Notes: generated by a model not told the origin, from the sequence alone. Counted from the stretch's first letter, positions 26,990 through 35,168 are shown. The stretch is DNA of 38,919 nt from Legionellales bacterium RIFCSPHIGHO2_12_FULL_37_14 (GCA_001804735.1 MHBC01000004.1:1-38919), one strand, 5' to 3'. Program-made: numbers and translations.

Positions 26990-28427
26990 CATCTTCTCCA
27001 TGGGCTTTGGCAATTGCAGCTAGCATTGATTGAGCTTTTTGATAGGTTTCTTGTAATTCAAGCTCAGGTTTTGAATCATGAACAATTCCTGCGCCAGTTC
27101 TAATAGTTGCAATAGCGTTATGAATTAACGTCATGCGAATAGCAATACAGCTTTCAAGATTAGCCTTAGCGTCGAGCCGGCAAATTGCGCCCCCATATAA
27201 ATAACGTCTAGAAACTTCAAGCTTATCAATAATTTGCATAGCGCGAATTTTAGGCGCGCCGCTTAAAGTTCCTGCAGGCAGAGTTTTTTGTAAGGCATCA
27301 AACGCATCAAACCCTTGGTTTAAAGTTCCATGTAGCGCAGAAACTATATGACTAACGTGCGTATAATGTTTTATTTTCTTACACTCCGTAACTTTTATAC
27401 TGAGAGGCTTACAAATAGTCCCTAAATCATTACGCGCTAAATCAACTAACATCATATGCTCAGCTAACTCTTTTTCATCCTTAAGTAAAATGTTTTCAAT
27501 GTCAGAATGGCTTTGATTAACACCGCGTTGCTTAGTCCCAGCAATTGGGTTTACCGTTAACTTATCACCCTTTACTTGAACCAGACGTTCAGGCGAAGCT
27601 CCTAAAATTATTTTGTCGTTAAAAGGAAAATAAAACATAAAAGGCGAAGGATTTATATTACTAAGGGCTTTGAATATTTGAAGAGGTGAAACCTTAATTT
27701 TTCTCTTGTAACTACGCGATAATACTATTTGAAATGCATCTCCTTGCTTAATATATTCTTTGGCCTTAACTACTTTTTGGATAAAAGATTTATCATCAAT
27801 ATCAACTTCAACTTTAGTTATTTCAAATTTGCTGGATCCTGCGGACAAGCCGCGGGACTTTGTAGAAGATAAGATTACTTTTTTAATTTTAGCGATTTTA
27901 GCTTTAGCCTGGTTAAAATCATTCTCTAATGATCCTGTAACTTTAGCGATTTGGCTTATGAGCATTGTTTTTTTATCTTTCTGAATAGTTACACTTAATG
28001 CAAATACTTTAAACAACATTTCAGGAATATCGAGAGAATTAGCTTGGGTATCAGCTATTTTTTCAAAAAAGCGCACGCTATCATAAGACATAAATCCAAC
28101 CGAAGTTGTAATTCTTTCTTGCATATTTTTTGCAGTAATATCGGTAAAAGGCTTAATAAACTCGCGTAACTCTTGTATGGGGTTTAAAGATTCGCCAAGC
28201 TTTGCAGTATAAGTTTTTAGAGCGTCAAAACAAATGGAAGCATAGCGCAAACCTTCATTAAGAGTTTTATCTTCTAATAACACTCCATCTTCTTGATAGA
28301 GTTTAGATAATCTTCTATATATTTCTACAGGAGTAATATTATGCACAGGTAATTCTTCATAAACCGCAACAAATTGACGTTGTTGCGCAAGATGTTTGAA
28401 TGCCGTGATGGTAAGTGCTTGCAACAT
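26973..28427 (-). CDS. trpE: Anthranilate synthase component I (or PABA synthase), carrying an in-frame palindromic insert
   Basis: 484 aa, chorismate-binding enzyme. Seen: N-terminal VLLEDKT (49-55; Trp-regulated TrpE has LLES here), QIVLSRSYKRKI, PFMFYFPF and LGASPERLV, NPIAGTKQRG, DLARNDLG, and LPAGTLSGAPKIRAM; RRYLYGGA follows. The overall form is TrpE-like, but no other trp gene lies here while aroK, aroQ and aroE are adjacent, so a folate role cannot be excluded. Residues 191-200 (SRGLSAGSSK) come from a palindromic repeat inserted in the linker between the N-terminal and catalytic parts. The start lies just inside an overlapping divergent promoter region. Confidence 0.85.
   Translation of the reverse strand: MLQALTITAFKHLAQQRQFVAVYEELPVHNITPVEIYRRLSKLYQEDGVLLEDKTLNEGLRYASICFDALKTYTAKLGESLNPIQELREFIKPFTDITAKNMQERITTSVGFMSYDSVRFFEKIADTQANSLDIPEMLFKVFALSVTIQKDKKTMLISQIAKVTGSLENDFNQAKAKIAKIKKVILSSTKSRGLSAGSSKFEITKVEVDIDDKSFIQKVVKAKEYIKQGDAFQIVLSRSYKRKIKVSPLQIFKALSNINPSPFMFYFPFNDKIILGASPERLVQVKGDKLTVNPIAGTKQRGVNQSHSDIENILLKDEKELAEHMMLVDLARNDLGTICKPLSIKVTECKKIKHYTHVSHIVSALHGTLNQGFDAFDALQKTLPAGTLSGAPKIRAMQIIDKLEVSRRYLYGGAICRLDAKANLESCIAIRMTLIHNAIATIRTGAGIVHDSKPELELQETYQKAQSMLAAIAKAHGEDDAVNH
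27831..27858. repeat. GGATCC-type palindromic repeat inside trpE
   Basis: TCCTGCGG (27837-27844) and CCGCGGGA (27850-27857) form an 8-bp stem with one T-G mismatch around ACAAG. The first 15 bases (27831-27845) are identical to 8220-8234 at the antiporter 3' end. It adds SRGLSAGSS in frame. In layout it resembles Rickettsia palindromic elements, which also insert in frame in genes. Confidence 0.75.
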
Positions 28428-28447
28428 ATAGTAACTCTGTATATAAT
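28419..28447 (+). promoter_or_regulatory. aroK promoter
   Basis: -35 TTGCAA (28419-28424), 17-base spacer, -10 TATAAT (28442-28447). The -35 overlaps the trpE start codon region (28425-28427). The transcript would begin inside the 34-bp palindrome and reach aroK at 28504. Confidence 0.65.
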
Positions 28448-28481
28448 GTACTGTTGTAATGGTATACCATTACAACAGTAC
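28448..28481. promoter_or_regulatory. Perfect 34-bp palindromic operator candidate between trpE and aroK
   Basis: 28448-28464 and 28465-28481 are exact reverse complements with no spacer. The core TGGTATACCA resembles sites of GntR/FadR-type regulators, while the outer GTACT...AGTAC recalls TrpR operators, whose half-sites lie closer together. It starts right after the aroK -10 and covers the likely trpE -10, so one bound protein could block both promoters. It is inverted-repeat DNA but with no loop, so operator is likelier than terminator. Confidence 0.7.
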
Positions 28482-28488
28482 TTGTCAA
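28461..28488 (-). promoter_or_regulatory. Possible trpE promoter overlapping the palindrome
   Basis: On the minus strand -35 TTGACA (28488-28483) is a perfect consensus, followed by a 16-base spacer and TATACC (28466-28461). The -10 and most of the spacer lie inside the 34-bp palindrome. Confidence 0.5.
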
Positions 28489-28503
28489 GCGAAGGCGCAA
28501 AAT

Positions 28504-29028
28504 ATGCATATTATTTTAATAGGTTTTAAACACGTTGGAAAAACCCATATAGGTAAAAAACTAGCTAAAGCTTTGCATATGCCATTTATTGATTTAGATA
28601 AGGAAATAGCAACCTATTACCATGCACAAACAGGCAGAGCTTTTACTCCAAGGCAAATAGTAGCGCACCATGGGGAAAAATATTTTCGGCAATTAGAAAC
28701 TAAGGTTTTACAAATGGTTATCCTCCAAAAAGCCTCAATCTTATCTTTAGGCGGAGGAACTCCTATAGCTAAAGCTAACCAAAAATTAATAAAAGGGCAT
28801 AAAATTTTTCATATTGATGCCCCACGAGGGATAATTTTTGAAAGAATTATGCTAGGTGGCCGCCCTGCCTTTTTTGACGAAAAACTAGGCGCTTATGCAT
28901 CTTTTATTAAACTTTATACAACTCGCAGTAAAGTTTACACTAAACTAACTTCTAGCCTTATCCATAATACTGGTACAATTGATGAGGCGGTTAAGGATAT
29001 TATTAAGTCCTTGAATATGCAATTTTAA
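28504..29028 (+). CDS. aroK: Shikimate kinase
   Basis: 174 aa from ATG 28504 (HIILIGFKHVGKTHIGKKLA), with GAAGG 9 bases upstream. A start at 28459 would lie inside the operator palindrome and add 15 unmatched residues. It phosphorylates shikimate at the 3-OH. Seen: Walker A GFKHVGKTHIGK (the family more often has GxxGxGKS/T), FIDLDKEI (shikimate-binding Asp), HGEKYFRQLE (Arg/Glu contacts), LSLGGGTP, and lid GGRPAFF. First gene of a plus-strand run with aroQ and aroE. Confidence 0.9.
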   Translation: MHIILIGFKHVGKTHIGKKLAKALHMPFIDLDKEIATYYHAQTGRAFTPRQIVAHHGEKYFRQLETKVLQMVILQKASILSLGGGTPIAKANQKLIKGHKIFHIDAPRGIIFERIMLGGRPAFFDEKLGAYASFIKLYTTRSKVYTKLTSSLIHNTGTIDEAVKDIIKSLNMQF

Positions 29029-29041
29029 TGTTAAAACAACC

Positions 29042-29074
29042 TTGTATTTTTACAATTTTTATGCAATAATACAA
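29042..29074. promoter_or_regulatory. AT-rich inverted repeat before the AAA/DUF4143 gene
   Basis: TTGTATT (29042-29048) and AATACAA (29068-29074) form a 7-bp inverted repeat in the 73-base gap after aroK; a TATGAT at 29081-29086 could be a -10. The gap suggests the ATPase gene has its own promoter. Weak evidence. Confidence 0.3.
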
Positions 29075-29101
29075 ACATGTTATGATAAATAATAATGCTC
29101 C

Positions 29102-30457
29102 ATGGATCGCCATATTGAAAAAATCCTCTTAAATTGGAAAGATCAAAGCCCGCACTTACCAATTTTATTACGCGGTGCAAGGCAGGTTGGTAAATCATAC
29201 GTTATTGAAAAGTTTGGGCGCGAACATTTTGCTGATTTACACACTATAAATTTCGAATTACAACCTACATTAAAAACCTGTTTTGAAGATCTAAATCCCC
29301 ATGCCATATTAGAAAAAATATATATTTCTACGCGACGTAAAATAGAACCTAAAAAAACCTTATTATTTTTAGATGAAATTCAGGATTGTCCTGATGCTAT
29401 CCGATCTTTACGCTATTTCAAGGAACTAATGCCCGAGCTTCACGTTATTGGAGCAGGTTCGTTATTAGAGTTCGTACTAAATGATAAAAATTTTCGCATG
29501 CCTGTTGGAAGGATTCAGTCACTTTATCTAAAACCTTTATCATTTAAAGAATTTTTGGTTGGCACAAACAATAACAACTTATGTGAGATCATAGAAAAAG
29601 CTGACTTAACCCATCCTGTAGATAAGATTTATCACGACATTTTACTAAACTATCTAAAAACATATATGGGATTAGGTGGCATGCCAGGTGTTATAAATGT
29701 TTATCTTGCAACTCTAAATACCTCATTAGGAATCATGTCTGCTACTTACGATTTAGAGCAATGCAGATTGCAGCAAGCCTTACTTCTTAATAATTACAGA
29801 CAAGACTTTGGCAAATATGCAAAACATAACCAAATTAATTCAATTCAACTGGTTTTCGAAAAGTCGCCTGGCTTAGTCGGCCAACATTTTAAATATACTA
29901 AAGTTGACAAAGACGCGAGATCCTACCTAGTAAAAGATGCGTTAGCATTATTAAAAAGTGCAGGTCTCATCCAGCAAATCTATAGTACTGCTGCCTCAGG
30001 ATTGCCATTAATAACCTTAATGAATGATAAGAAATTTAAAATTTTATTTTTAGATGTAGGTTTAATGATATATGCAAGCCAAGTGCCTATGGTGTGGTAC
30101 TTAGGTGATATAGCACTCCTAAACCGTGGCTCAATTGCCGAACAATTTGTAGGGCAAGAACTGCAAGCTTATTCCCCTGTCTATGATGAATCTAGCCTTT
30201 ATTTTTGGTCACGCGACAAAAAATCTAGTATGGCAGAAGTTGACTACCTGATTACTGTTGATGCAAATATTATTCCCATTGAAGTTAAAGCAGGATCAAC
30301 TGGGCAATTAAAATCATTGCATCTTTTTATGCAAGAAAAAAAATCTTTAGTAGGTATTAGAATTTCCCAGCAAGCACTACAATATGATGGAAAAATTTTG
30401 TCTATTCCATTTTATATGATTAACGAAATTCCCCGCTTAGTCCGTTCCTTATGCTGA
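29102..30457 (+). CDS. AAA ATPase with DUF4143 / PD-(D/E)xK-like C-terminal domain
   Basis: 451 aa. N-terminal P-loop ATPase of the AAA_14 type: Walker A RGARQVGKS (near 24-32), Walker B LLFLDEIQD (near 87-95), and sensor region VIGAGSLLEF. The middle and C-terminus match the DUF4143 layout, with AEVDYLITVDANIIPIEVKAG giving a D...ExK arrangement like restriction-type nucleases. These proteins are common, patchily distributed and of unsettled role; mobility or defence has been suggested for some relatives. It interrupts an otherwise aromatic pathway run (aroK, then aroQ and aroE) and has its own gap upstream, so I read it as an insertion rather than part of the pathway. Confidence 0.85.
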   Translation: MDRHIEKILLNWKDQSPHLPILLRGARQVGKSYVIEKFGREHFADLHTINFELQPTLKTCFEDLNPHAILEKIYISTRRKIEPKKTLLFLDEIQDCPDAIRSLRYFKELMPELHVIGAGSLLEFVLNDKNFRMPVGRIQSLYLKPLSFKEFLVGTNNNNLCEIIEKADLTHPVDKIYHDILLNYLKTYMGLGGMPGVINVYLATLNTSLGIMSATYDLEQCRLQQALLLNNYRQDFGKYAKHNQINSIQLVFEKSPGLVGQHFKYTKVDKDARSYLVKDALALLKSAGLIQQIYSTAASGLPLITLMNDKKFKILFLDVGLMIYASQVPMVWYLGDIALLNRGSIAEQFVGQELQAYSPVYDESSLYFWSRDKKSSMAEVDYLITVDANIIPIEVKAGSTGQLKSLHLFMQEKKSLVGIRISQQALQYDGKILSIPFYMINEIPRLVRSLC

Positions 30458-30467
30458 GGTTAAAATT

Positions 30468-30917
30468 ATGCAGTCTAATATTTTGCTTTTACATGGTCCA
30501 AACCTTAATCTTCTAGGCAAGCGTGATAGGAAGAATTATGGGACCATTACTTTAGAGGCTTTAGAAAATTTAACTATTGCGGAAGCTAAAAAATTTAATT
30601 TTAATTTGCGCGCCTTTCAATCAAATTATGAAGGTAAATTAATTGATCTAATTCAAGAAAATACCGCTCATTGTTGCGGGATTATCATTAATCTAGGAGC
30701 ATTTACGCATTATAGCTATGCTCTATATGATGCTTTACTTGATACTAAGCTGCCAATAGTTGAAGTACATTTATCAAAAATTAGCAACCGCGAACCATGG
30801 CGGCGTATTTCTGTTACAGCTCCTTTATGTATTAAAGTAATTGAAGGTAAAAAAGAGCTTGGTTATATTGAAGCAGTAAAAACTTTAATTGAGCATTTAA
30901 GCCATGCAGATCACTAA
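30468..30917 (+). CDS. aroQ: 3-Dehydroquinate dehydratase, type II
   Basis: 149 aa, type II dodecameric dehydroquinase. Seen: LLHGPNLNLLGKRDRKNYG with the lid Arg and catalytic Tyr, FQSNYEGKLIDLIQ, INLGAFTHYSYALYDAL, EVHLSKI and NREPWRRISV. Odd: the family usually has NLLGxREPxxYG and INPGA(Y/F)THxS; here the lid reads KRDRKN and the Pro is Leu. The catalytic Arg, Tyr, Asn and His remain, so activity is expected. It follows the ATPase gene by 10 bases and overlaps aroE by 14 bases. Confidence 0.93.
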   Translation: MQSNILLLHGPNLNLLGKRDRKNYGTITLEALENLTIAEAKKFNFNLRAFQSNYEGKLIDLIQENTAHCCGIIINLGAFTHYSYALYDALLDTKLPIVEVHLSKISNREPWRRISVTAPLCIKVIEGKKELGYIEAVKTLIEHLSHADH

Positions 30918-31716
30918 TAATACTGTACTTAATTTAGTTATAGGTAATCCTCTTACCCATACCAAAAGCCCTTATATACATCAATATATTTATAAATACT
31001 TAGGCATTGATGCTATTCTTTTGGCAAGAAGCAGTAACTCTCTTGCAAGCCTAATTGCGGCTATTCGTGCTTTAGATGTTAAGTTAACTGCAGTAACTAT
31101 TCCTTTTAAAGAAGAAGTAATTCATTACTTAGATGATTACAGTCAAGAAGTAGAGGCTATTGGATCTTGCAACACCATTATTCAAAATGCCGAAAGCTTA
31201 TATGGCTATAATACTGATTTTTATGGCTTAACTTATGCATTCAGACAAACACCTATTTATCAAAAAACTGCTTTAATAATAGGTGCAGGAGGAGCTGCAA
31301 GAAGCGCGGCTTATTTTCTTAACGAACATAAAGCAAAAATTTATTGGCTTAATCGCACTATTGATAAAGCAAATAAGCTTGCCTTGCTTTTTGGCGGCGA
31401 GGTTGTGAGTGCTTGCTTGCTTAATAAACTAAATATAGATGTAATAATTAATACAACTCCAATTGGCCTTTATCCGCATCATCACGCAACTCCTTTGCCT
31501 AACTACCATTTTAACCCCGATCAAATCGTATTCGATATGGTGTATAACCCTAAAGCGACTAAGCTTTTGCGTACAGCTAAAAAACAGCAAGCGATTTGTA
31601 TTTCTGGGGTTGATATGTTTATAGGGCAAGCTATAAAGCAAGTTATGTTATGGCAAAATAGAGCTTTGCCGGTAGATGAAATTTATCACTTGCTTAGGAC
31701 TAAGTGTAAGTTGTAA
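30904..31716 (+). CDS. aroE: Shikimate dehydrogenase (NADP)
   Basis: 270 aa. It reduces 3-dehydroshikimate to shikimate, between AroQ and AroK in the pathway. Seen: substrate site GNPLTHTKSPYIH (14-26; two Ser/Thr), AVTIPFKEEV with catalytic Lys, YNTDFYGL with catalytic Asp, NADP loop GAGGAARSA, WLNRTIDKA after beta2, NTTPIGLYPH, and GVDMFIGQA. Start ATG 30904 lies within the end of aroQ (14-base overlap), indicating coupling. A REP-like element follows within 5 bases of its stop. Confidence 0.94.
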   Translation: MQITNNTVLNLVIGNPLTHTKSPYIHQYIYKYLGIDAILLARSSNSLASLIAAIRALDVKLTAVTIPFKEEVIHYLDDYSQEVEAIGSCNTIIQNAESLYGYNTDFYGLTYAFRQTPIYQKTALIIGAGGAARSAAYFLNEHKAKIYWLNRTIDKANKLALLFGGEVVSACLLNKLNIDVIINTTPIGLYPHHHATPLPNYHFNPDQIVFDMVYNPKATKLLRTAKKQQAICISGVDMFIGQAIKQVMLWQNRALPVDEIYHLLRTKCKL

Positions 31717-31720
31717 TTTT

Positions 31721-31746
31721 TTTGTTGGGCCAAGGCCCAACCTACC
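31721..31746. repeat. REP-like element, copy B (GTAG + hairpin)
   Basis: Perfect 8-bp stem GTTGGGCC / GGCCCAAC around AA at 31724-31741; read on the minus strand it is GGTAG-GTTGGGCC-TT-GGCCCAAC then A-rich. It lies right after the aroE stop. The T run precedes rather than follows the stem on the aroE strand, so it is not a standard intrinsic terminator. Confidence 0.75.
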
Positions 31747-31757
31747 TTAAAAACTGC

Positions 31758-31786
31758 TTTACACATTCTTAACCTTGAAGTATCTT
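31758..31786 (+). promoter_or_regulatory. Possible promoter for the 588-aa gene
   Basis: -35 TTTACA (31758-31763), 17-base spacer, -10 TATCTT (31781-31786). AAGGA at 31811-31815 lies 9 bases before ATG 31825. May also serve eno and ftsB downstream. Confidence 0.45.
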
Positions 31787-31824
31787 AAATTTATTCAGGA
31801 TGATAATAAAAAGGATGTTCAAAA

Positions 31825-33591
31825 ATGATCCAAAAATTTGGTTCAGATGCAGCTTATGCTCTTGTTGCTAACTCAAATCCCGCTATTTTAGTAACTGAAG
31901 CCGCTATGGTTGGGGTGGCACTTACCATTACTGCCGCGACTTTTGCCTTTAAAGCTTGGGAAAATTATAAAGAAAAGGAGCGACTAGATAAAATAAGAGA
32001 AGTACTAAGTATCCATAACGATACGTTAACTAAAATTTCCATAGAAGCGCATAATTTAACAGTTGATTTCCCTGCCCCTTTTCAACTTGTCGATGGTACC
32101 TATCAGTCTTTAAATTACACGCCCGAAGAACTTAATGCTATGTGTGAAGATGCAAAGCGTACTGTAGGAGAGTTAAATTTACGCTGCTATAGAAGATATG
32201 TTAACGATGCGCTTAATATGTTAGTTGGAATTAGTAAAAGCTTTAAGGATGAAGCAAAACTAACTACCCCGGTCATTCATTATATTATTCATATGGTTGA
32301 ATCAAAATTCACTAAATTTGAAGGCTATGATTGGGACATAGCCATGCTTAATGCCTTATTAAAGTTTATTTCAAGATATATGTCTATGTTTGACAAAAAA
32401 GATGCGCAAAATGAACTATTTACTAAACTTGCTCCTGTATATGCGCAATTAGATCTTGCCCTTGAAGAGCTTTGCAACAATAAAAAAAATAGAAAGCAAA
32501 CAACCATTTTAGCTGAAGCTTCATCTACTTTTGAAGTCTATACCGAACTATATATAAAAGCCTATTTACAGCTAATTACCCCTTTTACTGAATGGGAAAA
32601 AATTCAACATGCCTCCTTAAAAACGCTAAAATCCGGCGAATACTCAAGTGCGTTTGCCAAAAAAGAGTTAGGTTTTTTTCATCATACAATAGATGCTAGT
32701 AAAATTGATGACTCTTTGTTTAAAGACTGGTTTCAACAACTCATAGAATTTTATTGGGCTGCAGTTGATAATATAATTACCAAAGATGAACATATACCAT
32801 CCATTAACGAATTTAATTTGCCTGCCAACTTACCTAAAAAAGAGCTGGAAAAAATAGTAGATATATTTTCCAAAACAGATAACTTTTTAACTACGGTGCG
32901 CGATCCTGAGCCCCCGCATATTGATTTTATCCCAATTACAAACTCTGATTATATATTAAAATATAGGGTCCCTGTGTTAACAGATTTAGCAAAACAAATT
33001 CAATTATTATGCTCATTTCAGTTGGTTCTTGGACAAATAGATAAAATACTGCAAAATTTAGGGGAAATTGAAGCGAGCGATCCTAAAAAGTGCAAGGATA
33101 TTTACCGCTTGCATACAGACTTATGTAAAGCAATGAAAAGTCAGCTTACCGTTCTAAAAGATAGATTTAACCAAATAAAACTTAAAAATGAACATTATCC
33201 ACAGCATGGTACAAAACAAGCGTATTTTGTAAAGTTAGAAGAATCATTTGACAGCTTGCAGCTAGAAATACAAAGACATTATGAGCTAATTCGCCATAGA
33301 CGAAAAATGCTCAACATTTCAGCGCAAGAAACTAAAAATGAAATGCAACATCAAACACATGAATTAATTACTCTATTAAATAAAGCCTGCAACCTTAATC
33401 CACCGTTACCTAAACAAAGTAGCTCGCATTCTAACTCTCCAACTATTATACTACCTGAGCAGACTTTTCCCCAGCGTAAAGCTAGCAAAGATATTTCTCC
33501 TCTTGCAGAAACTACAAGATGGGAAAGATTTTTTAATTGCTGTATGCCATGTTTACTCTTGCCACCTAAGGCACAGAGTATGAAAATATAA
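31825..33591 (+). CDS. Unrecognised 588-aa helical protein with N-terminal membrane segment and Cys-rich C-terminus
   Basis: I do not recognise this protein. Residues about 19-43 (AILVTEAAMVGVALTITAAT) form one likely membrane helix, followed by charged helical sequence to about 540, with stretches that could form coiled coils (480-525). A Ser/Pro-rich linker (about 535-560) leads to a C-terminal RFFNCCMPCLLLPPKAQ with three close cysteines beside hydrophobic residues, which could be lipidated or bind a metal. No enzyme motif is visible. In a Legionellales-like genome such orphans are sometimes secreted effectors; that is a guess. Good Shine-Dalgarno, own promoter; eno begins 16 bases after its stop. 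Confidence 0.75.
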   Translation: MIQKFGSDAAYALVANSNPAILVTEAAMVGVALTITAATFAFKAWENYKEKERLDKIREVLSIHNDTLTKISIEAHNLTVDFPAPFQLVDGTYQSLNYTPEELNAMCEDAKRTVGELNLRCYRRYVNDALNMLVGISKSFKDEAKLTTPVIHYIIHMVESKFTKFEGYDWDIAMLNALLKFISRYMSMFDKKDAQNELFTKLAPVYAQLDLALEELCNNKKNRKQTTILAEASSTFEVYTELYIKAYLQLITPFTEWEKIQHASLKTLKSGEYSSAFAKKELGFFHHTIDASKIDDSLFKDWFQQLIEFYWAAVDNIITKDEHIPSINEFNLPANLPKKELEKIVDIFSKTDNFLTTVRDPEPPHIDFIPITNSDYILKYRVPVLTDLAKQIQLLCSFQLVLGQIDKILQNLGEIEASDPKKCKDIYRLHTDLCKAMKSQLTVLKDRFNQIKLKNEHYPQHGTKQAYFVKLEESFDSLQLEIQRHYELIRHRRKMLNISAQETKNEMQHQTHELITLLNKACNLNPPLPKQSSSHSNSPTIILPEQTFPQRKASKDISPLAETTRWERFFNCCMPCLLLPPKAQSMKI

Positions 33592-33607
33592 ACCTTTGGA
33601 TCACCTA

Positions 33608-34885
33608 ATGAATCATTATATTAAAAAAATATTTGGCCGCGAAATTTTAGACTCACGTGGCAACCCAACAATTGAAGCCGAAGTAACTTTAGACTCAAAT
33701 CATATAGCAAGGGCAAGCGTTCCTTCTGGCGCTTCTACCGGTAAAGATGAGGCATGTGAGATTCGGGATAATGACGCTAAGCGCTATAATGGCAAAGGCG
33801 TGACTAAAGCTGTTTTAAGTATTAATAATGAAATTGCCTTGGCTTTAAAAGGTTTAGCCGTTGATAATCAAGCTGAGCTTGATCATATCATGTGTAATTT
33901 GGATGGGACTCCTAATAAATCGCGTCTTGGGGCGAATGCCATTTTAGCAGTGTCACTAGCTATCGCACGCGCAAGAGCAATGGCCTTACAACTACCTCTT
34001 TATGCTTCTCTTGACTACGTTCCTCCTTTTAAATACCTTCCAACTCCATTGATGAATATTTTAAATGGCGGCGCGCATGCTGATAATAATATTGATATCC
34101 AAGAGTTTATGATTGTACCTATCGGGGCGAAAAGTTTTAGCATAGCCCTTCAGATGGGATCTGAAATATTTCATGCTCTTAAAGCAATCTTAAAAACTAA
34201 TAAGCTTAGCACTGCAGTTGGGGATGAAGGTGGTTTTGCCCCTTCGCTTCTGTCTAATAAACATGCCTTGGACTTATTAAGTGAAGCTACTGTTAAAGCG
34301 GGATTTATCCTTGAAAAAGATGTTGTTTTTGCATTAGATGTAGCAGCCTCAGGACTATATAATAATAATAAATATATTTTTGCCGGAGAAAATTTAGCCT
34401 TAAATATTGATGAACTCATTGAATATTACGCAAATTTAGTAAGGCAGTATCCTATTTGCAGTATAGAAGATGGTGTCGATGAAGGTGATTGGGAAGGTTG
34501 GAAAAAATTAACTTTAGCCTTGAGTAATAAAATCCAATTAGTTGGAGATGACATTTTTGTAACCCATGCCCACTTACTTGAAAAAGGAATAAGAGAAAAT
34601 ATTGCCAATGCAATATTAATAAAGCCAAATCAAGTAGGAACACTAACTGAAACCCTAGAAACCATTAACATAGCTCAACAACATAATTACGCCACCATAA
34701 TATCGCATCGCTCAGGAGAAACCGCAGACACATTTATCGCTGACTTAGCGGTGGCTTCCGGCGCTAAACAAATTAAAACTGGCTCATTATGCCGCTCTGA
34801 TAGGATTGCAAAATATAATCAGTTATTGCGTATTGAAGAGGCGACTAAACTACCATATGCTAGTAAAATTAAAAGTTTTAATTAA
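33608..34885 (+). CDS. eno: Enolase
   Basis: 425 aa from ATG 33608 (NHYIKKIFGREILDSRGNPT), close to the usual 430; a TTG four codons upstream is less likely. It interconverts 2-phosphoglycerate and PEP in glycolysis and gluconeogenesis, and in many bacteria joins the RNA degradosome. Seen: SVPSGASTG loop, LMNILNGGAHADNNIDIQEF with catalytic His and Glu, GDEGGFAP, metal ligands in LDVAAS, SIEDGVDE and VGDDIFVTH, catalytic Lys in LIKPNQVGT, and SHRSGETADT. It works with PpsA in this window. ftsB follows at 13 bases, a common gammaproteobacterial pairing. Confidence 0.97.
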   Translation: MNHYIKKIFGREILDSRGNPTIEAEVTLDSNHIARASVPSGASTGKDEACEIRDNDAKRYNGKGVTKAVLSINNEIALALKGLAVDNQAELDHIMCNLDGTPNKSRLGANAILAVSLAIARARAMALQLPLYASLDYVPPFKYLPTPLMNILNGGAHADNNIDIQEFMIVPIGAKSFSIALQMGSEIFHALKAILKTNKLSTAVGDEGGFAPSLLSNKHALDLLSEATVKAGFILEKDVVFALDVAASGLYNNNKYIFAGENLALNIDELIEYYANLVRQYPICSIEDGVDEGDWEGWKKLTLALSNKIQLVGDDIFVTHAHLLEKGIRENIANAILIKPNQVGTLTETLETINIAQQHNYATIISHRSGETADTFIADLAVASGAKQIKTGSLCRSDRIAKYNQLLRIEEATKLPYASKIKSFN

Positions 34886-34898
34886 CTAATTATTAATA

Positions 34899-35168
34899 AT
34901 GAAATATTTTATTATTCTTTTTATTATTGCCGTTGTTGGCTTACAGTATAAACTCTGGTTTGGAGAGGATAGTATTACTGAGTTATTAAATATAAAAACC
35001 AAAATCGAAGCCCAAGAAAAATTAAATAAACAACAAGCAATCCAAAACCAAAACATAACAGCTGACATCGAAGAATTGCGCCATGCAGATCAAGCATTAG
35101 AAGAAAACGCCCGCGAAAGCCTAGGCATGACAAAAAACAACGAAGTCTATTATCAGCTTGCTGACTAG
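34899..35168 (+). CDS. ftsB: Cell division protein FtsB
   Basis: 89 aa, bitopic divisome protein that joins FtsL and FtsQ and helps switch on septal wall synthesis. Seen: short cytoplasmic start, membrane helix FIILFIIAVVGLQYKLWFG (4-22), then a periplasmic coiled coil (about 25-65, IKTKIEAQEKLNKQQAIQNQ onward) and the family tail ALEENARESLGMTKNNEVYY. The WFG after the helix and the RE-LGM motif are typical of FtsB. Position after eno is the normal one. Its end overlaps the convergent 366-aa gene by 4 bases. Confidence 0.92.
   Translation: MKYFIILFIIAVVGLQYKLWFGEDSITELLNIKTKIEAQEKLNKQQAIQNQNITADIEELRHADQALEENARESLGMTKNNEVYYQLAD

Noticed and set aside
28448-28481. Firm assignment of the palindrome as a TrpR operator
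   Set aside because: The outer GTACT/AGTAC agrees, but TrpR sites are about 18-20 bp and centred on CTAG half-sites; the core fits GntR-type sites as well. No regulator gene is adjacent.
28459-28503. Longer aroK start inside the palindrome
   Set aside because: The extra 15 residues have no family match, lie within the operator, and the family start HIILIGF begins at 28504 with its own Shine-Dalgarno.
31717-31746. REP-like hairpins as intrinsic terminators
   Set aside because: In all three copies the T tract lies before, not after, the stem in the orientation where it would be needed; no U tract follows the hairpin for the adjacent gene.
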